Source of the DNA: an uncultured Planctomycetota bacterium
Lineage (GTDB): Bacteria; Planctomycetota; Planctomycetia; Pirellulales; Thermoguttaceae
DNA: 48,152 nucleotides
Reading direction: 5' to 3'
Assembly: GCA_902796885.1 (NCBI GenBank)
Contig: CADBQY010000087.1
Coordinates: forward strand, 1-48,152
Part shown: positions 40,860 through 48,152 of the stretch, in pieces
Layout: every line of letters starts with the position of its first letter
Position numbering within the stretch: the first letter of the stretch is position 1
Translations under genes and position numbers: made by a program
The notes under the pieces: generated by a model
Database searches by the model: none
What the model was told of the DNA's origin: nothing
Seen by the model: the letters and a program-made list of their open reading frames with translations, nothing else

Positions 40860-43256
40860 ATGGAAAATGAATATATGTTAGATAAAGAATTTGATCTTAA
40901 GGTAGAACATTCATCAATCAGCAGACCACTGGCAATTGGAAACATAGAAAGAATATCTTTTATCAACAGAATATACTGCGAATTCAACGATTTCAAAGAA
41001 CCACTCAGTGAGGCTTATGCATGTCTACGATTGGTAGGTAATGTAGCTTTTTTGTCCGTGTCGGCTCTACAAGGAGTTCCAGTCAGTAAAATATTTAGCG
41101 TTTTAAAAAAACTTGGAGTAGTGATTTGGCAGCGGTGTAAGTTGTATATAATACGAAAAAAAGCAGAAAACGGGGACGCAGAAGCCCAATTCAGATTGGG
41201 TAACAATTATATGCTTGGCAATGGTGTTGAGTCAAACCCTCTGGAGGCCAGGAGATGGTTTTTAGAATCTGCTCGACAAGAATATTATCAAGCGGAGTAT
41301 GCGCTAGGCCGCTGTTATTTCGAGGGTAAAGGTGTCATTTTAAATAAAAGTGAAGCCGTAGAATGGTTTCAGAAAGCTGGAAATCATGGACATCCGGAAG
41401 CACTATATGACTTGGGTCGTTGCTACTTTTACGGTGAAGGCGTAAATGAAGATAAAATCGAAGCCGCTAAATTATTCAGAAAGGCGGCCGAGAAGAACTT
41501 TATGGATGCTCTGCTTGACGTTGGACTTTGTTATTACTTTGGTCAATGTGTAAATGAAGATAAAAGCAAAGCCTCTGATTTATTTCACAAAGCTGCTAAA
41601 CAAGGTTTTATGAAGGCACAGTATGAATTAGGACATTGTTATTTTTATGGCTGTGGTGTAAAGGAAGACAAGGAAAAAGCCGCAAAATGGTACGATAAAG
41701 CGGCAAGACAAGGATGCCCAGAAGCACAATCCCAATTAGGGAGTTGCTATTTCAATGGTTATGGTGTAAAGAAAGACCTGTCGAAGGCTGTGAAATGGTT
41801 TCGTAAAGCAGTAAAAAAAGAGGACATAGGAGCACTGTATAAGTTTGGACTGTGTTACTTTAATGGAGAAGGCATAAAGAAAAATAAATCTAAAGCAACT
41901 CTGTTTTTCTACAAGGCAGCAGAACAAGGACTTGCAGAAGCACAATGCGAATTAGGTCGATGTTACTATTTAGGTGAAGGTATAGAAAAAGATAAAACCC
42001 AGGCTGCGCAATGGTTTCGTGAGGCGGCTGAACAGGGTATGCCAAAAGCACAGTACGAATTAAGTCGATCGTATTACTATGGTGAAGGAATACGTAAAGA
42101 CAAATGCGAAGCAGTGTCATGGCTCAACAAAGCGGCAAAGCAAGGATATCGTCAGGCACTGTATAGTTTAGGCAATTACCATAGGATCGTAAATGACGAT
42201 AAATCTGCAGCATTTAGGTTCTACATTCAAGCAGCAGAGAAAGGTCTCCCTGAGGCGCAATTTGCAACAGGAATCTGTTATTTCACCGGCGAAGGAATAA
42301 ATAAAGATATATTCGAAGCTGTACGATGGTATCACAAGGCGGCGGAGCAGGGTTTGTCAAGTGCACAATTCAATCTGGGTCTTTGTTATTGCAATGGTGA
42401 GGGTATCAAGAAAGATATGTCCGAAGCAGTAGAATGGTTTCGTAAGGCAGCAAAACAAGGACTTGCAGAAGCTCAAACCGAATTAGGTCGTAGCTATTTA
42501 CACGGAGAAGTTGTAAAGAAAGACTTACATGAAGCAGTAAAATGGTTCCGTAAGGCGGCAGAACAGGGATTGCTGGATGCGCAGTGTGATCTCGGGGTTT
42601 GTTATTGCAATGGTGAGGGTGTCAAGAAAGATATGTCCGAAGCAGTAAAATGGTTCCGTAAGGCGGCCGCACGAGGTTTACCAAGAGCTCAATTCAATTT
42701 AGGTTATTGTTACGACAGTGGCAATGGCGTGAATAAAGATGTGTCTGCAGCCATGCGATGGTATCATATGGCTGCGTCTCGAGGTCTCCCACAAGCGCAA
42801 TACAATTTGGGCCTTTGCTATAACCAAGGAGAGGGTGTTAAGAAAGATAAAATCGAAGGCTTTAGATGGGTCAAAGAATCGGCAGAACAAGGACTTGCCG
42901 AAGCACAATTCGAATTAGGTCGATATTACCATGAAGGAGAAGGTGTAAATAAAAACGTTTCTAAAGCGGTGAAATGGATCCATATGGCAGCCGAACAAGA
43001 TTATCCGACGCCACAATTTTTACTAGGAGCCTCTTATTTTTACGGAGAAGGTGTTAAGAAAGATAAGCCAAAAGCGGTAGAATGGTTTCGTAAGGCGGCA
43101 GAACAGGGACTTGCTGAAGCTCAATTTAGTCTGGGATCATGTTACCATGATGGAGATGGTGTAGATAAAGACAAAAAGCAAGCGTTAAAGTGGATCAGAA
43201 TGTCAGCTGAGCATGGATTTGGACCGGCACAAGAGTTTCTTAAAAAATTGTCATAA
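40860..43256 (+). CDS. Sel1-like repeat protein (19 full repeats)
   Basis: The 798-residue protein has a 101-residue N-terminal region with a hydrophobic stretch (CLRLVGNVAFLSVSALQGV) and then Sel1-like repeats to the end: 19 full units of 36 residues (the tenth has 33) from residue 102 and a 16-residue partial one. A typical unit reads AEQGLAEAQFELGRCY, then GEGVKKDKSEAVKWFRKA. Sel1 repeats form alpha-alpha superhelices that bind other proteins. The gene is AT-rich, like the ankyrin gene upstream, and shares its orientation, so both probably arrived together. No enzymatic domain is seen. The many near-identical repeats could allow the array to change length by recombination. Confidence 0.88.
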   Translation: MENEYMLDKEFDLKVEHSSISRPLAIGNIERISFINRIYCEFNDFKEPLSEAYACLRLVGNVAFLSVSALQGVPVSKIFSVLKKLGVVIWQRCKLYIIRKKAENGDAEAQFRLGNNYMLGNGVESNPLEARRWFLESARQEYYQAEYALGRCYFEGKGVILNKSEAVEWFQKAGNHGHPEALYDLGRCYFYGEGVNEDKIEAAKLFRKAAEKNFMDALLDVGLCYYFGQCVNEDKSKASDLFHKAAKQGFMKAQYELGHCYFYGCGVKEDKEKAAKWYDKAARQGCPEAQSQLGSCYFNGYGVKKDLSKAVKWFRKAVKKEDIGALYKFGLCYFNGEGIKKNKSKATLFFYKAAEQGLAEAQCELGRCYYLGEGIEKDKTQAAQWFREAAEQGMPKAQYELSRSYYYGEGIRKDKCEAVSWLNKAAKQGYRQALYSLGNYHRIVNDDKSAAFRFYIQAAEKGLPEAQFATGICYFTGEGINKDIFEAVRWYHKAAEQGLSSAQFNLGLCYCNGEGIKKDMSEAVEWFRKAAKQGLAEAQTELGRSYLHGEVVKKDLHEAVKWFRKAAEQGLLDAQCDLGVCYCNGEGVKKDMSEAVKWFRKAAARGLPRAQFNLGYCYDSGNGVNKDVSAAMRWYHMAASRGLPQAQYNLGLCYNQGEGVKKDKIEGFRWVKESAEQGLAEAQFELGRYYHEGEGVNKNVSKAVKWIHMAAEQDYPTPQFLLGASYFYGEGVKKDKPKAVEWFRKAAEQGLAEAQFSLGSCYHDGDGVDKDKKQALKWIRMSAEHGFGPAQEFLKKLS

Positions 43257-43310
43257 TTCACTTGTAGCCCTTGATTTTAACCCATAGAAATAGAAGTTTT
43301 CCAGGCATAA

Positions 43311-43343
43311 GGCATTTTTACCCACGATTATGCACGAAGCCTC
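43311..43343 (+). repeat. 33-bp direct repeat, right copy
   Basis: Right partner of 37896-37928 (30 of 33 identical). Here the repeat lies in a wider inverted repeat: GCATAA (43305-43310) and TTATGC (43328-43333). It marks where sequence composition returns to GC-rich. Confidence 0.85.
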
Positions 43344-43421
43344 AGAAATGTTTCATTGAACACATTGACCCTAATTTCTGCGGAAAATGCTGCTATCGGG
43401 GAACCGGGCAAAACATGTAGC

Positions 43422-43763
43422 TCATTCCTTCCAAACCCATTTGGCCCAACGGCTGAGACCGAACCCGGCTCCGGCGGAGGCGAGAATGGCGACAACGAAC
43501 CAAACGACGTTCGTTCCGTATTCCCGGTAAAGGGAGTAAAGACCGTACCCCAAGCCGTACCCCAAGCCGGCGGAGACCGGCACGACGAACGCGATAACCG
43601 CAAGAATGCGCAAAACGCGTTCTGAAACTTTATCCGCGTCGAACGGCTTGCCGGCAAGTTTCAATGCGGTTCCAACGGCCAGTGTCACTAGGAATGATAA
43701 AACCATCAGGAGACACAGCACCGCGAACAGCACAAAGGCTAAGATCAAAATGAAGGCGAGCAT
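43422..43763 (-). CDS. Small membrane protein in the hsd operon
   Basis: A 113-residue protein I cannot assign to a family. It has a very hydrophobic first helix (residues 1-33, LAFILILAFVLFAVLCLLMVL), a short polar loop (KPFDADKVSER), a glycine-rich second helix (VLRILAVIAFVVPVSAGLGYGLG) and a third (VVWFVVAILASAGAGFGL), ending in WAKWVWKE. Base composition resembles the hsd genes, not the AT-rich block. The ATG lies three bases after the hsdR stop, so it is probably translated from the restriction operon. Whether it serves the restriction system or is a chance neighbour is unknown. Confidence 0.65.
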   Translation of the reverse strand: MLAFILILAFVLFAVLCLLMVLSFLVTLAVGTALKLAGKPFDADKVSERVLRILAVIAFVVPVSAGLGYGLGYGLYSLYREYGTNVVWFVVAILASAGAGFGLSRWAKWVWKE

Positions 43764-43766
43764 CGT

Positions 43767-46700
43767 TTAAGCGTCTACCCTTTCCTCCGCTTTCCCCGAC
43801 TTGAACTTTTCGTAGAGGTGCGGGCCGATAATACCCATGACCAGCTCCATCATTCCTTCGTTGTTCAGGATGGCGCTGAAAATCGACTCGTTCCGTTCGC
43901 TCCGGTCGAAGACTTTGTTCGGAAACTCCTTTTTAATGAGGTCTTGGAACATTTCCGGTGTGTTCTCTTGCGCGAACTTGCGCCATCCCTCTTCCTTCTC
44001 GCAGTCCGCCTCGATCTGTTCGAAGAGGACCTTGTCGTTTTCGTTCCAGTCGGTTCCGTATTTCTCGTTGAGCAGTTCGAGCAGGGCGGCGAGATGATCC
44101 CGCTTCTTTTCGCGGCGGCCCGCCGCGCCGGTGATGGCGCGGAACCCCTCTTTGGCGGGTTCGAGCTCGATCGGCCCCTCGAACGACTTTTCGAGCCGGT
44201 AGTATTCCAGAAGGACCTTGTCGTCCACGGAGATCTTTTCGGTCGCGTCTTTCGGAATCAGCTTCAGCAGGAACTTCGCGAATATCCAGAACTTATACAG
44301 GCTCCTGTCGAACAGGAGAAAGACCTGGGTCACGAACGCGTAGATCCGCGCGAACCGCTGCAGGGTCGTCTTAAAGAGCTCTTTCTTGTCGACGTCGAGC
44401 GAATCGAACCGGTCGAGCGCGGGACGCAGACGGGAGGTCAGTCCCGTCGGCAGTCCGCTCTGACTCCGCGCGCGGCTCTCGTCGTACGCGCTGAAGACCT
44501 TATAGAACGCGTCGATTTCCGACTCGTCCAGCACGCCGTATTCGGCGAGCGTGTCGCGCAGGTTGTAGACGACGTTCGGGTCGGTCTCCTCTTCCAGCGC
44601 GGTCTGTTCGTAGAAGGGGGCGAACGACCGCTTGATCGAGTCGGCGCTGTTCACGAAATCGAGCACGAAAGTGTCCTCTTTCCCCGGACAGGTCCGGTTC
44701 AGGCGCGAGAGGGTCTGAACCGCTTTCACGCCGGAAAGCTTCTTGTCGACGTACATCGTGTGCAGGAGCGGCTCGTCGAATCCGGTCTGGTACTTCTCGG
44801 CGACGACCAGGATCCCGAACTCGTCCCCGTGAAACGCTTCGGGAAGCGCCTTTTCGCGGATCGGTTCCCCCTTCTTGTTCCTGTTCAGCTTCTCTTCGGT
44901 ATAGGTTTCGCCCGCCTGCGGATCTTCGACTTCCCCGGAAAACGCGACCAGAATATCGACCGGCAGTCTCTTTTCGGCGATCTGACGCCGGAACTCGAGC
45001 AGATACCGTATCGCGTGGAGCCGGGACGCGGTCACGACCATCGCTTTCGCCCGGCCGCCGATCTTTTTGCGGGTCGTGTTCATGAAATGCTCGAGCATGA
45101 CCGTCGTCTTCTGCGCGACGTTGTGCGGATGGAGCGTTTCGAAGAGTTTGATCGCCTTGATTCCGGCGGCGGTTTCGAGCTCGGGGTTCTCGCGGATGTT
45201 CTTGACGATCTTGAAATACATGGTGTAGGTCATGTAATTCTTCAGCACGTCGAGGATGAACCCCTCTTCGATCGCCTGGCGCATCGAATAGACGTGGAAC
45301 GGGCGGTAGACCGCGTCGGCCCCTTTGACGCCGAACATCTGGAGCGTCTTCTCTTTCGGCGTCGCGGTGAACGCGAAGAACGACAGGTTCTTCTGATGCC
45401 CCTGCGCGGCGATCGTTTTGAGCATCTTGTCGTAGTCGTCGGCGCGCTCCTCTTCGTCCCGGTTCTCCGACTCGGCGAACTCTTTCAGCGTCTTTTCGGT
45501 ATCGGCGAGCGCCAATTTCAGTTTCCGCGCGGCGTCGCCGGTCTGCGACGAGTGCGCCTCGTCGACGATGATCGCGAACCGTTTGCCGCGCGACTTGACC
45601 TCCTGGTAGATGACCGGGAACTTCTGGAGCGTGGTGATGATGATCCCGACGTCGTTTTCGAGCGCCTCTTTCAGCTGTTTCGAGTTGACGTCGACCCGCT
45701 GAATCAGCCCTTTGACGTGGTCGAACTGCGAGACGGTGTTCTGAAGCTGGCTGTCGAGGACGCGTCGGTCGGTTACGACGATGACCGATTTGAAGATCTT
45801 CTTGTCGCGCGCGTCGTGGAGTCCCGACAGGCGGTGCGCGAGCCAGGCGATCGAGTTCGATTTGCCGCTCCCGGCGCTGTGCTGAATCAGGTAGTTTTTC
45901 CCCGCGCCGTTCTGGCGCACGTCGGCGATCAGTTTCGTGACGACGTCGAGCTGATGGTAGCGGGGGAAGATGAGCCGGTCTTCGGACTTTCCCTTTTTCC
46001 CCTTCTGAAGGTGGATATATTTCTGGAGGATTTCGAGGAGCCGGTCTTTGACGAGGACCTCTTCCCACAGGTACGACGTCTCGCCGTGCGGATTCGGGGG
46101 GTTCCCCGCGCCGCCGACGTTCCCCGCGCCGCCGCTCCCCTGATTGAACGGCAGGAAGAACGTTCGGTCGCCGGCGAGCCGGGTCGTCATGAAGACGTTT
46201 TGCAGATCGACGGCGAAATGAACGAGAACGCGGTTGTTGAAATGAAAGATCGGGTCGGAATCGGACCGGTCGAACCGGTACTGCTCCATCGCGTTTTGCA
46301 CGTTCTGGCCGGTGAACTGGCATTTCAGCTCCATCGACACGACGGGGATCCCGTTCACGAACAGAACGATATCGACGCTGTTCTCGCTGACCGCGCTGTA
46401 GTGCAGCTGGCGCGTGCAGTCGAGTCTATTCGCCTCGTAGGCGGCGAGGGTCGTTTCGTTCAGGCCCGTTTCCGGTTTCCAGAAGACGGCGCGGAACTTC
46501 ACGCCGCGGTCGTCCCAGCCGTGCCGCAGCACGTGGAGCAGACCGTTGTGTTCGACCGTTTGATTGAACCGCTTGATCAGCGCGTTGACCGGGTCCTGTC
46601 CCGCGTAGTTGGTACAGTGCCGTTTCCACGACTTCGGCTGGCTCTGCTGAATGAACTCGGTAAACGTCGTCTCGTCCAGCGCGGTGATTCGGTTAAAGAC

Positions 46701-46787
46701 GGACGGGTTCCCCCGCCGGTACCCGCCGCGTTGGATCAGGTAATCGGCGATCGTCTCTTCAAACTGCTTTTCGTTCGGGTCGGTCAT
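43767..46787 (-). CDS. hsdR: Type I restriction enzyme, R (nuclease/translocase) subunit
   Basis: The 1006-residue subunit cuts DNA after ATP-driven translocation. The N-terminal nuclease domain has the PD-(D/E)xK residues D139, E153 and K155 in VDIVLFVNGIPVVSMELK. Helicase domain 1 has Walker A HSAGSGKS (303-310) and VDEAH (408-412); domain 2 shows VVAEKYQTGFDEPLLHTMYVDK and QTLSRLNRTCPGK. A helical C-terminal part that docks to HsdM/HsdS follows. A glycine/asparagine-rich insertion (218-234) sits between the nuclease and motor domains. All catalytic residues are present, so it should be active. It starts three bases after hsdS, in the order hsdM-hsdS-hsdR. Confidence 0.96.
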   Translation of the reverse strand: MTDPNEKQFEETIADYLIQRGGYRRGNPSVFNRITALDETTFTEFIQQSQPKSWKRHCTNYAGQDPVNALIKRFNQTVEHNGLLHVLRHGWDDRGVKFRAVFWKPETGLNETTLAAYEANRLDCTRQLHYSAVSENSVDIVLFVNGIPVVSMELKCQFTGQNVQNAMEQYRFDRSDSDPIFHFNNRVLVHFAVDLQNVFMTTRLAGDRTFFLPFNQGSGGAGNVGGAGNPPNPHGETSYLWEEVLVKDRLLEILQKYIHLQKGKKGKSEDRLIFPRYHQLDVVTKLIADVRQNGAGKNYLIQHSAGSGKSNSIAWLAHRLSGLHDARDKKIFKSVIVVTDRRVLDSQLQNTVSQFDHVKGLIQRVDVNSKQLKEALENDVGIIITTLQKFPVIYQEVKSRGKRFAIIVDEAHSSQTGDAARKLKLALADTEKTLKEFAESENRDEEERADDYDKMLKTIAAQGHQKNLSFFAFTATPKEKTLQMFGVKGADAVYRPFHVYSMRQAIEEGFILDVLKNYMTYTMYFKIVKNIRENPELETAAGIKAIKLFETLHPHNVAQKTTVMLEHFMNTTRKKIGGRAKAMVVTASRLHAIRYLLEFRRQIAEKRLPVDILVAFSGEVEDPQAGETYTEEKLNRNKKGEPIREKALPEAFHGDEFGILVVAEKYQTGFDEPLLHTMYVDKKLSGVKAVQTLSRLNRTCPGKEDTFVLDFVNSADSIKRSFAPFYEQTALEEETDPNVVYNLRDTLAEYGVLDESEIDAFYKVFSAYDESRARSQSGLPTGLTSRLRPALDRFDSLDVDKKELFKTTLQRFARIYAFVTQVFLLFDRSLYKFWIFAKFLLKLIPKDATEKISVDDKVLLEYYRLEKSFEGPIELEPAKEGFRAITGAAGRREKKRDHLAALLELLNEKYGTDWNENDKVLFEQIEADCEKEEGWRKFAQENTPEMFQDLIKKEFPNKVFDRSERNESIFSAILNNEGMMELVMGIIGPHLYEKFKSGKAEERVDA

Positions 46788-46790
46788 CGT

Positions 46791-48077
46791 TCAGATTTCC
46801 TTCTTGCCGGTGACGGCTTCGTATATGAGCGATTTCTTATAGGCGGTCAGCTTTTCGATCAAGGTCTGGCGGTCGGCGATGTTTTTGTCGATCGCGGCGC
46901 ACTTGGCGTCGAGGTAGTCGGCGATCTTTTGTTGTTCGGGGAGAGGGGGAAATGCACAGTAGATAGAATACAGATCGCTTGTATATAATCGTGTTAATCC
47001 TGCACCAACCCCAGTTGATTTTTTTTTGAATTCGCCAATATACTGCGGCGTTTTAAATAAGAATTCCAGGTACTTAAGATTAACCTTTGTGTTGGAATAG
47101 TAAACAGCATAGTCAGGACTTACAAGCCCATCATAGTGAGAAACGGCAAAAACTCCCAGATGAGCTTTGAGTTTATTGAAAACTAAGTCGTTTTTATAAC
47201 ATAACTTTGCCCCAACGAAAGTCGAAGCCATGTTAGGAATAGTATCCATGCACCTAGTTGGAACAAGTCCGTATTTTTGGCTCATTGAGAGAGGTTCTTC
47301 TTTTCCACTTAAGGAACGTTCATTTCTCTCATTCAGGAGCCATTTAATTCTTAGTATGTGCCAATGACAGGGAATCTCCCCGATCCATTCAATCCCGGAA
47401 TCTTTCATCGGAGCGTTGGGGTCGAGTCCTTTGGTGACGGTTTCGGTGATGAGGGAAAGTTTATAGGCTTTCAGCTTTTCGATGATCTCTTCGGACTTGG
47501 CAATCACCAAGTCGATCTTCCCGCACTTCTCGTCAAGGTAGTCGGCGATTTTCTGCTGTTCGGGGAGGGGGGGGAGGGGAAGTAAAAAATTACGTAGTTT
47601 CGACTTACTTACTCCTCCAATTAACCCCTCAAGGTTGATCTGAAACTCTGATTCGTAATGAGGTGAATTAAGAACAAAGAATAGGTAATGTGAATCTATA
47701 TGTTCTGCATGGAAACAACAAAGTTTGTTTACAAAGCACACCTCACGGTCGATCTTCGCTTTTTTTCTTCCCGCACTTCCACCTTCAATACACATAAGAG
47801 TATCGCCAGACGAAGCACGAACAAAAGATGAATCAGAGGTTTTTACGAACATTCCATTAACGTAATCTACTGAATTATTTGATACGTCTATATCTTTCGT
47901 CGCGATGTAGGGTATAGCATTAGCGGGGTCTTCATAAAGACCTTTCTCTTCATCCTTTATACTATTGCCTGTATACAAAGATGCGGCAAACTTTGTTTTT
48001 ATAACCTCCCACCCGACCGGAATCTCCCCGATCCACTCAATCCCGGAATCTTTCATCAGCCGTTTCGTCTTGCTCAT
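46791..48077 (-). CDS. hsdS: Type I restriction-modification specificity subunit
   Basis: The 428-residue subunit chooses the DNA target through two target-recognition domains. Each half begins with MKDSGIEWIGEIP (residues 8-20 and about 225-237) and ends with PPLPEQQKIADYLD followed by a long helix (KLKAYKLSLITE, KLTAYKKSLIYE). This is the usual circular-repeat design. Both recognition domains are clearly more AT-rich than the conserved helices, a normal sign of domain exchange. The start overlaps the hsdM stop (ATGA). Target sequence cannot be read from this. Near-identical DNA at the two domain borders would allow recombination that swaps domains. Confidence 0.95.
   Translation of the reverse strand: MSKTKRLMKDSGIEWIGEIPVGWEVIKTKFAASLYTGNSIKDEEKGLYEDPANAIPYIATKDIDVSNNSVDYVNGMFVKTSDSSFVRASSGDTLMCIEGGSAGRKKAKIDREVCFVNKLCCFHAEHIDSHYLFFVLNSPHYESEFQINLEGLIGGVSKSKLRNFLLPLPPLPEQQKIADYLDEKCGKIDLVIAKSEEIIEKLKAYKLSLITETVTKGLDPNAPMKDSGIEWIGEIPCHWHILRIKWLLNERNERSLSGKEEPLSMSQKYGLVPTRCMDTIPNMASTFVGAKLCYKNDLVFNKLKAHLGVFAVSHYDGLVSPDYAVYYSNTKVNLKYLEFLFKTPQYIGEFKKKSTGVGAGLTRLYTSDLYSIYCAFPPLPEQQKIADYLDAKCAAIDKNIADRQTLIEKLTAYKKSLIYEAVTGKKEI
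46898..46949 (-). repeat. Conserved-helix repeat within hsdS, copy 2
   Basis: Encodes the PEQQKIADYLDAKCA segment of the second half; direct repeat of 47522-47573 with a few changes. Confidence 0.75.
47371..47409 (-). repeat. Domain-border repeat within hsdS, copy 2
   Basis: 39 bp encoding MKDSGIEWIGEIP at the start of the second recognition domain. It is identical to 48019-48057 except for one base. Confidence 0.85.
47522..47573 (-). repeat. Conserved-helix repeat within hsdS, copy 1
   Basis: Encodes PEQQKIADYLDEKCG at the end of the first recognition domain; partner of 46898-46949. Confidence 0.75.
48019..48057 (-). repeat. Domain-border repeat within hsdS, copy 1
   Basis: 39 bp at the start of the first recognition domain; partner of 47371-47409 with a single mismatch. 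Confidence 0.85.
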
Positions 48078-48151
48078 TTCCCGAACACCTCTTTCAGCGA
48101 ACCGGCCAGCTCCTTTTCGAGCGCGAGTATCTCGTCTTTAATCTCCGCCGA
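48074..48151 (-). CDS. hsdM: Type I restriction methyltransferase subunit, C-terminal end (partial)
   Basis: Only the last 25 residues are in the window: a charged helix (AEIKDEILALEKELAGSLKEV) and the end FGK. Such a glutamate/lysine-rich helix is the usual C-terminus of HsdM. The identification rests mainly on position: the frame ends in an ATGA overlap with hsdS, and the missing methyltransferase is expected here. Confidence 0.75.
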   Translation of the reverse strand, partial: SAEIKDEILALEKELAGSLKEVFGK

Positions 48152-48152
48152 C

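Noticed and set aside
41160..43240. CRISPR-like array in the periodic region
   Set aside because: The roughly 108-bp period is coding: it corresponds to 36-residue Sel1 units in one continuous frame, with no identical short repeats separated by unique spacers.
43818..46988. A plus-strand open frame of more than 1000 codons opposite hsdR
   Set aside because: Shadow of hsdR with an Arg/Asp/Val-biased translation and no motifs.

Overview
The window reads as a piece of a bacterial chromosome, GC-rich over its first 36 kb, most likely from the PVC group and probably a planctomycete. The reasons are a very long secreted protein that joins a beta-propeller, two CxxCH motifs and a formylglycine-generating-enzyme fold (the HzsA-related type common in planctomycetes), a GlmU that is only the uridylyltransferase half, an ECF sigma/anti-sigma pair with a large C-terminal extension, and secreted glycan-degrading enzymes suited to a gut or detritus habitat. 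The phylum is an inference from gene content.

Layout. 1-6.7 kb: end of pgk, glmU (N-terminal domain), a coiled-coil zinc-ribbon protein, a secreted rhamnosidase-like enzyme, an ECF sigma factor overlapping its membrane anti-sigma factor, and an NTF2-like protein behind a near-consensus promoter. 6.9-15.8 kb: the HzsA-related giant, aroA, infC, a secreted protein of unknown function and a three-domain dsbD. 15.8-20.5 kb, minus strand: a putative lipoprotein, a five-Asp-box sialidase, an acetyl-xylan-esterase-like hydrolase and a hemolysin III family membrane protein. 20.5-32.8 kb, plus strand: rdgB, proA, hrpA, rpmE, prfA, prmC, accB, accC and trkH, an ordinary housekeeping run.

From 32.7 kb on the window becomes an accessory island. 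An AAA/DUF4143 ATPase gene lies between two imperfect copies of a 240-310 bp segment that contains the last bases of trkH, a G/C hairpin and a twin-palindrome promoter; the downstream copy has a decayed promoter. Next come an AbiE toxin-antitoxin pair with two inverted repeats around its promoter, a GNAT acetyltransferase and a broken ISL3-family transposase. A clearly AT-richer block (about 37.8-43.3 kb), bounded by a 33-bp direct repeat, carries an ankyrin-repeat membrane protein with a zinc ribbon, a structured RNA that looks like a HEARO/IscB-type omega RNA without its nuclease gene, and a protein made almost entirely of Sel1 repeats. The window closes with a type I restriction-modification operon on the minus strand (end of hsdM, hsdS, hsdR) plus a small membrane-protein gene three bases behind hsdR.

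How the genes work together: the first two thirds are core metabolism, translation and envelope functions with lineage-specific secreted enzymes. The last third stacks several defence or mobile modules downstream of trkH. The most promising material for something undescribed is (a) the duplicated palindrome/ATPase unit attached to the trkH end, and (b) the AT-rich ankyrin-RNA-Sel1 block between direct repeats.
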